Source: Flaviramulus basaltis (lineage in GTDB: Bacteria > Bacteroidota > Bacteroidia > Flavobacteriales > Flavobacteriaceae). From it: a DNA stretch of 64,000 nt. Location: contig NZ_FPKV01000002.1 of the NCBI RefSeq assembly GCF_900114265.1, positions 124,001-188,000 of the forward strand. Reading direction: 5' to 3'. The notes under the pieces were generated by a model that saw only the letters and a program-made list of their open reading frames with translations, searched no databases and was not told the DNA's origin. The position numbers and the translations under genes were made by a program. Every line of letters starts with the position of its first letter. The first letter of the stretch is position 1. Of this stretch, positions 15,455 through 24,364 are shown in pieces.

Positions 15455-16603
15455 CTAATTTGCTTTAACTTCTTGTCCAGAATCTTGGTTTGATTTTATA
15501 AAACTTGTATCAAATTTACTCACTAAAGTTTTTTTTAAAAGCCTAGTAATAGGGTAAATGCTTCCTAGTATAAGTAATGAAAAAGCAATTATAAAAATGT
15601 TTGTTGAATTTGTAAAGGTGTCATGAGCAGATAAAATTCCAAGAATTAATAGCACCGAAATAGGCAACGATAATGCTAATATTGATAACGCTGTATCAAT
15701 ATCAAAAGTTCTTTTTTCAATATTTATGTCTTTCTCCATTGATGAAATACTTGAAATATGAGCAAAAGGCCAAAAACTACAGGCACTTAATGAAAAAGCT
15801 AACATAAATAAAATGTCTTTAGCTATAGAAATATCTAACAGACTAATTATAGCAAGCACAGCAAAAATAGCAATTGATGCTCTAAGCATTAATAAAGAGA
15901 AAATTTGAAAGAATTGTTTACGCTTAATTTTTACTGCAAGCCCTATAAATAATAAAACAAGCGGAGTCATTATAAGACTTAATCTGTTTAATGTGGTACT
16001 AATATAATTTGGAAGGTTTTCTAGAGTAATACCAAATGACACTAAAATTAAAGCTGCAAAAATAAAAATATTAACAGGCTCTGTGACTAACGCTTTTAAA
16101 AGTGATTTTAATTTATTAGAAATAGATGCTTTTTTAAATAGAACGTTTGCATAATGCCATCTAATAGCAACTAAATAAAGTAGAAATAAAACAAAAAATT
16201 TGTTTCCTAAATCTGCCATAGCTGCCTTTGCTAAATAATCATCACCTAAAAATTCTAATATAAATGGAAAGCAAGAGAGTCCAGGAGCTAATGATGGTAG
16301 TAATAGTTTAGCTGTATTAGATACAGAAGTGTTTTTTGAAAAGCCTAAAAAAGACAAGAAAATAGGACTTACAGAAAAAAGTATCGTGTTAAATAGAATA
16401 GCAAAAAGAGGTAGAATAATTAAATTACTATCTATTTTAATCTTTAAAAGCGCAATAAAAATAGTTGCAGGTAAAGCTAGAGTTAATATTAAGGTTTTTA
16501 TACCATTAACTTCTTCTTTATTAGAAAATCTCCATTTTAGAAGGATTCCAATAAAAATAAATATAAGAAAGGATAATGATTTTTCTAGCGCTTCATACAT
16601 CAT
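15455..16603 (-). CDS. AEC-family (auxin efflux carrier-like) permease
   Basis: A 382-residue inner-membrane protein with about ten spans in two halves. ALPATIFIALLKIKI in the first half and FPFILEFLGDDYLAKAAMADLGNKF match the AEC/malonate-malate permease family. A polar loop near residue 170 separates the halves. The start at 16603 gives MMYEAL; the second Met is equally possible. The gene begins four bases after the stop of the Tat-exported aminotransferase, so the two are one operon. Substrate is unknown, though an amino or organic acid linked to the aminotransferase is plausible. Confidence 0.8.
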   Translation of the reverse strand: MMYEALEKSLSFLIFIFIGILLKWRFSNKEEVNGIKTLILTLALPATIFIALLKIKIDSNLIILPLFAILFNTILFSVSPIFLSFLGFSKNTSVSNTAKLLLPSLAPGLSCFPFILEFLGDDYLAKAAMADLGNKFFVLFLLYLVAIRWHYANVLFKKASISNKLKSLLKALVTEPVNIFIFAALILVSFGITLENLPNYISTTLNRLSLIMTPLVLLFIGLAVKIKRKQFFQIFSLLMLRASIAIFAVLAIISLLDISIAKDILFMLAFSLSACSFWPFAHISSISSMEKDINIEKRTFDIDTALSILALSLPISVLLILGILSAHDTFTNSTNIFIIAFSLLILGSIYPITRLLKKTLVSKFDTSFIKSNQDSGQEVKAN

Positions 16604-16606
16604 ATA

Positions 16607-17800
16607 CTAAACAAAAATTTCACTAACAGCTTGAGTGAAAATTTTCATTTCATCTAAAGTACCTATACTAACTCTACACCAGTTTTTATCCCAAAATTTA
16701 AATGCCCTAACTGCTACTTTTTTAGCATAAATCTTTTCTAAAAAATCTTTTCCTTCCATAGGAATTTCAAAAATCACAAAATTAGTTTCTGATGGTAAAT
16801 AGGAAAAATTGTTGTCTTTTAAATAATCTATTGTATAAGCTCTAGCATCAGCAATTTTTGTTTTACAAGACTCCAAAAAATCATGCCCATCTAAACTAGT
16901 AGTAGCTGCTGCTATAGATGGCCCCGTAATACCCATGCCACCTCTGGTAACTTCACTAATTTTATTTAATGTAGATTCTTTACCCAAAATATATCCAACT
17001 CGTAAACCTGCCATTCCATGAATTTTAGAAAAAGTACGAGCTATAATAACATCTTTACCTTCTGTTACTAATGAAACCATACTATCTTTAAGTCCGTTTT
17101 CTGAAAGATCTAAATAGGCTTCATCAACAAAAACAGGGACTTTTTCAGAAACTCGACTACAAAAATCATACAATTTCTTTGCGTCTGTTATTGAGCCTGT
17201 AGGATTGTTAGGGTTACATATATAAACAAGTTTTGTGTTTTCATCTACACCAGCCTCCATAGCATCTAAATCGTGTTGTGAATCTTCTAATAGTTTATAA
17301 GATTTCCATGAACCTCCAACAGACTTTGCAACAACAATAAGCGACATATAACTTGGGTCTGCACTTACCACATTTCCACCATTTTGAAAAAGTACCATTG
17401 CCGTTTTTTCTAATAAGTCTGATGACCCAGGACCCATCATAATTTGCTCCGGTTTAACACCTTCTTTTTTAGCAATTTTATCAACTAAATCGTTTAAAGT
17501 TTTCCAAGCATATCTATTTCCAGTAAACACTTCTTTTTGAAAGGCTTCTGCCGATTTTGGTGGTGGACCATAAGGATTTTCATTAGCTCTTAAAATAGCT
17601 TTTAATTCTTCTTCTTTGGCGGTTATAGGAGGTGTGAATTCGTTAAATTTATAACGTCCATCAAACAAAAATGGCCTATTATTTATCTGTGCATTATGTA
17701 CTGTACTTGCCCAAATATCAGATGGCAACATAGCTATACCTGCTAAGGTTAAAGGACCGGATTTTAACCAATTACGTCTGCTAATAGTTGATGTTTTCAT
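16607..17800 (-). CDS. Tat-exported class I/II aminotransferase (HisC-like)
   Basis: A 397-residue PLP enzyme. Residues 1-31 form a twin-arginine signal, SRRNWLKSGPLTLAGIAML, so it should be exported folded with its cofactor. The catalytic domain has NENPYGPP near 73, CNPNNPTGSI at about 195-204, Asp226 (FVDEAYLD), the PLP Lys259 (RTFSKIHGMAG) and LRVGYILG. This is the histidinol-phosphate aminotransferase-like subfamily. Histidine biosynthesis is cytoplasmic, so an exported form must have another job. The AEC permease follows in the same operon. The amino donor and acceptor are not readable. Confidence 0.85.
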   Translation of the reverse strand: MKTSTISRRNWLKSGPLTLAGIAMLPSDIWASTVHNAQINNRPFLFDGRYKFNEFTPPITAKEEELKAILRANENPYGPPPKSAEAFQKEVFTGNRYAWKTLNDLVDKIAKKEGVKPEQIMMGPGSSDLLEKTAMVLFQNGGNVVSADPSYMSLIVVAKSVGGSWKSYKLLEDSQHDLDAMEAGVDENTKLVYICNPNNPTGSITDAKKLYDFCSRVSEKVPVFVDEAYLDLSENGLKDSMVSLVTEGKDVIIARTFSKIHGMAGLRVGYILGKESTLNKISEVTRGGMGITGPSIAAATTSLDGHDFLESCKTKIADARAYTIDYLKDNNFSYLPSETNFVIFEIPMEGKDFLEKIYAKKVAVRAFKFWDKNWCRVSIGTLDEMKIFTQAVSEIFV

Positions 17801-18059
17801 AATTTAAACTTCTTTTTTTTAGTTATTTCTAAATTAAAAATATTAGACTTAATAAACTATGATAATAACTCAAAAATATATGTAGTAAAATAATTAATAC
17901 ATAATTATGTGTACTATATTTTATATGATTATTATATAAAATGTTATTTCGTTAGTTTTTAGCTAAGAGGGAATTTGTTAATAAAAATTGCATTTTATCT
18001 GTTCATCGTGAAATTTTATAGTTCAAACGATTTTTTTATGTACCAAAGGTTTAGTTATT

Positions 18060-18067
18060 TAGTTTTG
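18060..18067 (+). promoter_or_regulatory. -7 box for the intradiol-dioxygenase homologue
   Basis: TAGTTTTG fits TAnnTTTG exactly and ends 23 bp before ATG 18091. The remaining part of the 290-bp gap upstream holds nothing I recognise. Confidence 0.45.
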
Positions 18068-18090
18068 AGTAAATTAAAAAGTAATACCCC

Positions 18091-18717
18091 ATGAAAAATC
18101 TAATTATTCTTACTTGCTTAACTTGTTTTATAAGTACTTTTAATATTGTAAATGCTCAAGAAACAGCTAGTCTATCTGATGAAATTCCTCAAAATTTCAA
18201 GAAACGTAGTCCTATTTATGATTATTCAGAAAAACAATTAAACAACGTAGATACTATTCCAGATTTCACTTCAAAATCAAATAAATTGAAGATAACAGGT
18301 ACTATTTATGAAAGTGATGGTGTTACTCCTGCTAAAAACGTATTGCTTTTTATACACCAAACTGATGAGGATGGAAACTTTGAATTGAAAAGAGAAAACA
18401 AAAAGCGTTATGTACATCATAGAGGTTGGATTAAAACGGATGCTGATGGACGTTATACATTTTACACATTTGTTCCAGGATCTTATATATATGGTAATGA
18501 ATTAAAGCAAATACTTCCTATTATTAAAGAACCAGGAAAACCAGAACATAAAATTGAGACTTTTGTTTTTGATGACGATCCTTTATTAAAAGCTTCATGT
18601 CGTGATCAAATAGAACAAACTAATCCTAATAGAATTCTTCACCTTGATAAAGAAGAAGGTCTATTTGTTGCTAAAAGAGATATTATACTAGGTAAAGAAG
18701 ATAATGCTTCTTATTAA
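18091..18717 (+). CDS. secreted intradiol-dioxygenase homologue lacking the His ligands
   Basis: A 208-residue protein with a signal peptide ending IVNAQ near residue 23. Residues 66-165 follow the intradiol ring-cleavage dioxygenase fold: ITGTIYESDGVTPAKNVLLF, IHQTDEDGNF, HHRGWIKTDADGRYTFYT, VPGSY and FVFDDDPLL. In active members the PGxY Tyr and an H-I-H motif bind iron. Here Tyr132 remains, but the H-I-H position reads Gln140-Ile-Leu142 (KQILPIIKEP). Both His ligands therefore look lost. It is probably not a classical ring-cleaving enzyme, and may be a binding or structural derivative. It is a single gene converging on an APC permease gene. Confidence 0.75.
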   Translation: MKNLIILTCLTCFISTFNIVNAQETASLSDEIPQNFKKRSPIYDYSEKQLNNVDTIPDFTSKSNKLKITGTIYESDGVTPAKNVLLFIHQTDEDGNFELKRENKKRYVHHRGWIKTDADGRYTFYTFVPGSYIYGNELKQILPIIKEPGKPEHKIETFVFDDDPLLKASCRDQIEQTNPNRILHLDKEEGLFVAKRDIILGKEDNASY

Positions 18718-18775
18718 ATGAAATCTATTTTTTTTGTAAAAACAGAAGCTTAATGTTAATGAGAGATATTTTAAG

Positions 18776-20506
18776 CTAAATTATCAACCTAACATCTCCT
18801 AATTCTTCTACACGATATAGGAATTTTTTTCCTGGTGAACCTATAAACATAAAGTTAATAGGGATATCCCATCGTTTAGAGAGTTCTTTAATTTTTTCTG
18901 GTCCAAAAACCCCTTCTTCTTCAACAAACTCAATAACTATTTTTGGATAAGCTCTATCTAATACCTTAACATCCGTTTTTAGATTTTGAGCAATATGTTC
19001 ATCTTCATTTAATACAGCAACAATTTTTAAACGTCTTGTGTTTTCATTCGCCTCAATGTATTGTAATACTTTGTTTAAAACAGATACATCATCGTGGTTT
19101 GTAAAAAAAACAAACTGCTGAGAGTTAATTTTATAAATCGCCATTTTAATAAATCGGCTAATTTTTCCAAAAAAAGTATTTTTTTCTGGCGTTATATAAT
19201 CAAGAAAAAATAAAATACCTCTTAAAATTGGAATCCTATAAAGCATGAAACCAGTAACTAAAATAGCTGGAATGAGGTATTCTAAAAAGATACTTACATC
19301 TTCAGGATTAAGCATAATATTTCCTACTAAAGCAATCGCGATACCTAAAATGGCAATAAAAAGGGATAACCAACTTGCAACTTCTGGTCTTGGTAATTTT
19401 TTTCTATTAATTTTTAATAACATATTCCCAAAACCAAATAAAATCATAACACATAAAAAAGCTACAGTATAAACTCCTGCCAACGATTCTAAATCGCCTT
19501 GTGTTAATATTAGAATTGAGGTTGATAACAAGAAAAATATAATAAAAATGAAATATGAACTTCCATTTTTATTTTTTTTAAGTAATTCCCTTGGTAAAAT
19601 ACGGTCTAACGCCATACGCTCTACCAAACCGCCAACACCAACATAGGATGTTAAAACCGCACCGCTTAAAACTAAAGTGGCATCAATAGAAACGATATAT
19701 AAAAGCCAATTTCCACCTGTTAAATTCCCCATAAAGGATAGCAAGGTTTCTTCGTTTGCATCAATTGTGGATAAAGGAATAATTGCCAATGCTAAAAAGG
19801 CTAATAACGGATTAAAAACAGTGATTATAATCCACATGTTTTTTAATGTTTTAGGGAAAACTCCATCCTTTTGTTCTTCTACATAATTAGCGGAGCTTTC
19901 AAAACCACTAATACCAAGCATGGCTGCAGCAAAACCAAAGAATAATGCGGAAACAATACCGCCTTCAACAGGCTTGTTAAAGTTTTCGATAAGTATATCA
20001 AATCCATTATTAAACAAAAAATAAATGCTAAAAAGACATAGAATAACTAATGAACTCAAATGAAAAATAAAAATAACGATAGCGACTTTAGAAGATTCTC
20101 CAATACCTAAAATTACCAATCCCATAAAAAGTAAAAGCAAAAAGATGGTTGCAGAAACAATAGGGATTCCATTCCATAAACTATGTGCATATTTAATGGC
20201 TTCGCTTGCAGATATTACAGCAGTTGCCATATAAGATAATACTGTTAGTGTTGCTGCAAATGATGCTGTAGATTTTTTAGTTGTATTTAATAAAGCATTA
20301 TAAGCACCACCATTTAAAGGCAAAGCACCTACAACTTCTCCGTAAATTTTCCTAAATAAAAAAAGAATGACAGATACTATAAGTAAAGATATCCAGGCGT
20401 ATTGACCTGCGTAAACAATGGCTAGAGCTGATACATATAAACAAGAAGAACTTATATCATTTCCGCAAATAGCTGTTGCAGCTAATTCGTTAAGTTTTTT
20501 TTTCAC
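18776..20506 (-). CDS. APC-superfamily amino acid permease with C-terminal cytoplasmic domain
   Basis: A 576-residue protein. The first 430 residues hold twelve predicted spans, beginning ELAATAICGNDISSS and including YGEVVGALPLNGGAYN, the hallmark of amino acid/polyamine permeases. The last 130 residues are soluble, with FVFFTNHDDVSVLNKVLQYI and LKIVAVLNEDEH, and resemble a UspA-like nucleotide-binding regulatory fold. It would import or exchange an amino acid across the inner membrane. A minus-strand -7 box lies 45 bp upstream. No operon partner is present. Confidence 0.83.
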   Translation of the reverse strand: MKKKLNELAATAICGNDISSSCLYVSALAIVYAGQYAWISLLIVSVILFLFRKIYGEVVGALPLNGGAYNALLNTTKKSTASFAATLTVLSYMATAVISASEAIKYAHSLWNGIPIVSATIFLLLLFMGLVILGIGESSKVAIVIFIFHLSSLVILCLFSIYFLFNNGFDILIENFNKPVEGGIVSALFFGFAAAMLGISGFESSANYVEEQKDGVFPKTLKNMWIIITVFNPLLAFLALAIIPLSTIDANEETLLSFMGNLTGGNWLLYIVSIDATLVLSGAVLTSYVGVGGLVERMALDRILPRELLKKNKNGSSYFIFIIFFLLSTSILILTQGDLESLAGVYTVAFLCVMILFGFGNMLLKINRKKLPRPEVASWLSLFIAILGIAIALVGNIMLNPEDVSIFLEYLIPAILVTGFMLYRIPILRGILFFLDYITPEKNTFFGKISRFIKMAIYKINSQQFVFFTNHDDVSVLNKVLQYIEANENTRRLKIVAVLNEDEHIAQNLKTDVKVLDRAYPKIVIEFVEEEGVFGPEKIKELSKRWDIPINFMFIGSPGKKFLYRVEELGDVRLII

Positions 20507-20550
20507 TTTATTATAATTTTGTTGTGAATTTTATACTCGATAATATGCGC

Positions 20551-20558
20551 CAAATTTA
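20551..20558 (-). promoter_or_regulatory. -7 box for the APC permease gene
   Basis: On the minus strand TAAATTTG, an exact TAnnTTTG match, 45 bp before the permease ATG. It is one half of the divergent region shared with the TPR regulator. Confidence 0.45.
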
Positions 20559-20737
20559 ATCAATTAAAAGGTCTTGAAAACATTTATAAGCAGTATATAA
20601 AAAAAAGAATAGTTAAGTGTTTAGTTTATAACAAGATGATATAAAAATTATTCAAAATGAAGTGAAAGTTTTATTCGAAATATGAATTACCAAAAAAAAG
20701 AAAAAATCTAACACACTCAAAACCAGTTGATTTGTTG

Positions 20738-20745
20738 TATATTTG
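20738..20745 (+). promoter_or_regulatory. -7 box for the TPR/LuxR-type regulator
   Basis: TATATTTG, an exact match, 25 bp before ATG 20771. Because it lies inside the longer open frame starting at 20732, it decides in favour of the later start. Confidence 0.5.
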
Positions 20746-20770
20746 TTCATTACCATTAACCAAGACATTA

Positions 20771-22534
20771 ATGAGATTTTTAAAATTATTACGAAGTTTA
20801 CTTTTTGTAATTGTTCTAATTTCGTCAAATTTCAATTATGCTCAAACACAAATCTCAAGTGAAGCCGCGCTTAAGAAGTTTAATGAATTGCATATAGCTA
20901 TTGAAGCTTCATTTCCTCAAAGTGAAATAAGAACCTTTAGAAGAGAATCATTTTCCGAAGAACAACTTAAAACTTATCTATCTCAACATTTTCAGCAATT
21001 GGATCTCATTCCATATATAAAAGGACATGATACCTTAAAATTGAATGCTTATCTCCATTCAGCTAATTGGTTTAGACTTATTGGCTTGCCAAAAGAATCT
21101 ATTAATTCATATAAAGCATTCTTTAATTATTATGGAGATAATGAACAAAATTTAACTGAAGCTGAAAAAATTGAGTATTTAAAAATGAGAACCTTTGGTT
21201 ATGATATGCTAGCCGATAACTATGCTAAAGTTTCTTATACAGATAGTGCGGCCATTCAACATAAATTTAATATTAAATTCGCAAAACAGTTTGATAAAAT
21301 TTCTTATCCTTCTTCAATAAATAATTACGGACTCTTTTTTTATTTAACAAAGAATGATTTGGAAACTGCTTTGATTCAATTTAAGAAAGCCTATGAAATC
21401 ACGCAACGTAAATTCCCCAAACATTATCTTTTAGGAAGTATTAGAGATAATATAGCCGACATCTATGTTGAGCAAAACAAAATAAAAGAAGCTAATAAGT
21501 TATATTATGATAATTTTGAGTTTTATAAGTATACCATAATCGATGATTTTAAATCTCTAGATATAACGCGCTTAATAAGTGCTGGTTCTCAATATGTTTC
21601 TACATCACTTACTTTAAATAATATTGATGAAGCTAATAAGTCGTTTAATGAGTTAGAATACATTCTTAACCATCCAAACTATAGTTCAGAAGTGCAATCT
21701 ACCTCTAGGTTAGAGGTTTTAAAAGTGAAAGAACTCTTATATTTTAAACAGAATAAATTAGAAGAGACCTACAAAATTTCTAAAGAAGTTAAAAATCTTG
21801 CAGATAGCTTAAATGAGCTAAGCGCAGCTACAGACCAAAAATGGCTATCGGTTGTAAATAGTATTGTACTAGACCAAGTGAAACTTAATTTTACGATGGA
21901 TCGTGTCCAGAAAGAAAGTAAAATAAAAAGCCAACGCTTAAAATTATGGATTATAACGCTTTCTGCTATATTGGTTCTATTAGTATTGTTATCACTATTT
22001 GTACGCAGGTATCAAAACCTTATAATTGCTAAAAACAAACAACAATTAGCAGAACAATCTAAAGCATTAATATCTATAAACAATCAACAGTTGCAAGCCG
22101 AAATAAAATCTAAAAAAAGAGATTTATCAGACTTTGCTATAAATCTATCTCAAAATCAAGAATGGGCTAAAGCGCTGGCTAATAAATTAGATTATTTAAA
22201 AACCACTAATGGTAGAGAACGCAAAATGCTATTGGATGATTTTGAACAAGATGTACTTAACAAAATTAAGTTTGACCATGATACTAAAGATTTTTACGAG
22301 CGTCTTGATAAATTAAGCGATTCCTTTTATAGTGTGTTACATAACAAATATCCAAATCTCACTAAAACCGAAATTCGTTTGTGTTCTTTAATTCGCTTAA
22401 AAATTGATAGTCATGCTATTGCAAATCTTCAAAATATAACATTATCATCGTTAAATACAAGTCGTTATCGTCTTAGAAAAAAACTAAATCTTTCTGAAGA
22501 TGATAATTTAGACGAATTTATTCAATTTTTATAA
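20771..22534 (+). CDS. TPR sensor-regulator with membrane span and LuxR-like C-terminus
   Basis: A 587-residue protein. ATG 20771 gives a signal peptide, RFLKLLRSLLFVIVLISS to NYAQ, and lies just after a -7 box. The periplasmic part (about 30-380) has helical repeats of TPR type, for example ALIQFKKAYEITQRKFP and LLGSIRDNIADIYVEQNKI. One span follows near 391-412, then a coiled coil and a C-terminal HTH (LTKTEIRLCSLIRLKIDSHA, SSLNTSRYRLRKKL). This layout is widespread in flavobacteria and is thought to pass a periplasmic signal to transcription. The target is unknown; the PepSY-like gene downstream is a candidate. Confidence 0.85.
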   Translation: MRFLKLLRSLLFVIVLISSNFNYAQTQISSEAALKKFNELHIAIEASFPQSEIRTFRRESFSEEQLKTYLSQHFQQLDLIPYIKGHDTLKLNAYLHSANWFRLIGLPKESINSYKAFFNYYGDNEQNLTEAEKIEYLKMRTFGYDMLADNYAKVSYTDSAAIQHKFNIKFAKQFDKISYPSSINNYGLFFYLTKNDLETALIQFKKAYEITQRKFPKHYLLGSIRDNIADIYVEQNKIKEANKLYYDNFEFYKYTIIDDFKSLDITRLISAGSQYVSTSLTLNNIDEANKSFNELEYILNHPNYSSEVQSTSRLEVLKVKELLYFKQNKLEETYKISKEVKNLADSLNELSAATDQKWLSVVNSIVLDQVKLNFTMDRVQKESKIKSQRLKLWIITLSAILVLLVLLSLFVRRYQNLIIAKNKQQLAEQSKALISINNQQLQAEIKSKKRDLSDFAINLSQNQEWAKALANKLDYLKTTNGRERKMLLDDFEQDVLNKIKFDHDTKDFYERLDKLSDSFYSVLHNKYPNLTKTEIRLCSLIRLKIDSHAIANLQNITLSSLNTSRYRLRKKLNLSEDDNLDEFIQFL

Positions 22535-22690
22535 AAATAAATTAAAATATTGATAATCAGTTATTTAAAAAATATTTTATTTAGGTAGTCTATTGAATAT
22601 CTTAAAACAGTCTATTGTTTGTCTATTTAAAATATTAGCTAGCTATTAAGTTTTACAATACTTTTATTACAGCAAAAATATAACTCTACT

Positions 22691-22722
22691 AATTAAGACT
22701 TTATTTAATTAAGACTTTATTT
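22691..22722. repeat. 16-bp tandem duplication
   Basis: AATTAAGACTTTATTT occurs twice in direct succession, 63 bp before the PepSY-like gene. The same gap also has AGTCTATTG twice near 22588 and 22610. Nothing else is seen in this 250-bp gap. Confidence 0.8.
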
Positions 22723-22784
22723 TTTTGTTTCCTATAGAAATAATAGCAAAAACTAAATGTATAATTTTTTAAATTTAAAAACAC

Positions 22785-23300
22785 ATGAAAAATTTAGTGA
22801 TTGGTCTATTATTTTTAGGATTTACCAACCTTACTTTCTCTCAAAACGACATGGCTTATGTCAATGTAAATCCGGCAATTAAATTTGATGTTTCAAAAAA
22901 GAGTTCTAGTAACTTAGATTTTATAAAGAGTTTAACTTCATCAGATATTTCTAAGCGTATAATATCATTTCAAAAAGTGGTTGCAGATTATAATATTAAA
23001 GCAGATCCTGTTTATATTAAAAACAATAAAACAACTTACACCGTAACTTTTAAAGAAGCTACTAACGAAATTGAAAATATATACAATAAAGACGGAGAGA
23101 TTTTAAGCAGTAATCAAGCTTTTTCTAATATAAGATTACCTTATAGGTTGAGCTCAAAAGTGGCTTTAGAACATCCAGGTTGGTCTATTAAAAATGTATC
23201 TTGTACTATCGCTTACGAACTAGGAGAAAACACCAACATCTTTTATAAAGTAAAACTTAAAAATGGAAGCAAAACCAAAACCTTAAAAATTATAAAATAG
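22785..23300 (+). CDS. secreted PepSY-like protein
   Basis: A 171-residue protein with signal peptide ending LTFSQ near residue 20. The C-terminal half has YTVTFKEATNEIENIYNKDG, then SNIRLPYRLSSKVALEHPGW and a final beta strand KVKLKNGSKTKTLKI. This is the pattern of the PepSY-like/BLIP-fold family of Bacteroidota periplasmic proteins, which bind or sense small molecules or inhibit enzymes; the role here is unknown. It follows the TPR regulator and ends in a good terminator. The long upstream gap with repeats suggests its own regulated promoter. Confidence 0.65.
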   Translation: MKNLVIGLLFLGFTNLTFSQNDMAYVNVNPAIKFDVSKKSSSNLDFIKSLTSSDISKRIISFQKVVADYNIKADPVYIKNNKTTYTVTFKEATNEIENIYNKDGEILSSNQAFSNIRLPYRLSSKVALEHPGWSIKNVSCTIAYELGENTNIFYKVKLKNGSKTKTLKIIK

Positions 23301-23331
23301 TTTATCCCTTTTAAATTTTTAGTATTTGTAT

Positions 23332-23371
23332 AAGATAGTGTCGTAATTATAAAATGACACTATCTTTTTTT
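23332..23371 (+). terminator. terminator of the PepSY-like gene
   Basis: Stem AAGATAGTGTC and GACACTATCTT (11 bp), 13-base loop, then a run of T. Confidence 0.88.
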
Positions 23372-23432
23372 GTTATAAACTCTAAACAATAGTGTAAATA
23401 GAATTAAAATACTAATTCAAAAAAATAACCAT

Positions 23433-23460
23433 TTGTTTTTATAAAAAATAAGTACTTTTA
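23433..23460 (+). promoter_or_regulatory. promoter of the aguB-aguA operon
   Basis: TTG at 23433-23435, 17 bases, then TACTTTTA at 23453-23460, one mismatch from TAnnTTTG. It ends 22 bp before ATG 23483. Confidence 0.5.
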
Positions 23461-23482
23461 TACCTCATTTTTTTATTCACAG

Positions 23483-24364
23483 ATGAAAAATTATACTATA
23501 GCCGTAATACAGCTGAATCTCAATGATATCGCTGAAAATAATTTAAAAAAGTGCCTTAATTGGGTTAGAAAAGCTGCAAATCAAGGCGCAGAAGTTATTT
23601 GTTTACCAGAACTTTATAGCAGCCACTATTTTTGCCAGAGTGAGGACACAGATAATTTTGCATTAGCAGAACCTTTATACAGCACCTCTTTTATTGCATT
23701 TAGCAAATTAGCAAAAGAATTAGGCGTTGTAATTGTTGTACCATTTTTTGAGAAACGTATGGCTGGCATTTACCATAACAGTGCCTATATTATTGATACT
23801 GATGGAACAGAAGCTGGTTTATATCGTAAAATGCATATTCCAGACGATCCTCATTTTTATGAAAAATTTTACTTCACACCAGGTGATTTAGGGTTTAAAA
23901 ACAACAAGACCAAAAAAGGGAATATTGGAACTTTAATTTGTTGGGACCAATGGTATCCAGAAGCGGCTCGATTAACAGCGTTAAAGGGATCAGAAGTTTT
24001 ATTCTACCCAACAGCAATTGGATGGCATCCACAAGAAAAAGAGCAATACGGTGAAAACCAATATGGCGCATGGATGAATGTGATGAAAGGTCATGCTGTA
24101 GCAAACGGTGTTTATGTAGCAGCAGCCAATAGAATAGGGTTGGAGCAATACATTCCTGGAACAGCAGGTATACAGTTTTGGGGCGCTTCATTTATTGCAG
24201 GACCACAAGGAGAAATATTAGCACAAGCATCCCACGATCAAGAAGAAATTATAATGGCTAAAGTAGATTTAGATTTACAAGAAAACGTACGTCAAAATTG
24301 GCCTTTCTTTAGAGATAGACGTATAGATGCCTTTGGCGACATTACTAAAAGAGCTATAGATTAA
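23483..24364 (+). CDS. aguB: N-carbamoylputrescine amidase
   Basis: A 293-residue nitrilase-superfamily enzyme with the Glu-Lys-Cys triad: Glu43 in CLPELYSSHYF, Lys116 in YRKMHIPDD and Cys153 in LICWDQWYPEAAR. The IPDDPHFYEKFYFTPGDLG loop is characteristic of N-carbamoylputrescine amidases. It converts N-carbamoylputrescine to putrescine, CO2 and ammonia in the cytoplasm. The stop codon overlaps the start of aguA by one base, so the two are translationally coupled. Together they form the plant-type agmatine route to putrescine. Confidence 0.95.
   Translation: MKNYTIAVIQLNLNDIAENNLKKCLNWVRKAANQGAEVICLPELYSSHYFCQSEDTDNFALAEPLYSTSFIAFSKLAKELGVVIVVPFFEKRMAGIYHNSAYIIDTDGTEAGLYRKMHIPDDPHFYEKFYFTPGDLGFKNNKTKKGNIGTLICWDQWYPEAARLTALKGSEVLFYPTAIGWHPQEKEQYGENQYGAWMNVMKGHAVANGVYVAAANRIGLEQYIPGTAGIQFWGASFIAGPQGEILAQASHDQEEIIMAKVDLDLQENVRQNWPFFRDRRIDAFGDITKRAID

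Noticed and set aside
20732-20770. Longer N-terminus for the TPR regulator from TTG 20732
   Set aside because: It would include the -7 box, and the signal peptide begins properly at ATG 20771.
22691-22722. Tandem repeat as a possible CRISPR start
   Set aside because: Only two units, no spacers and no cas genes.
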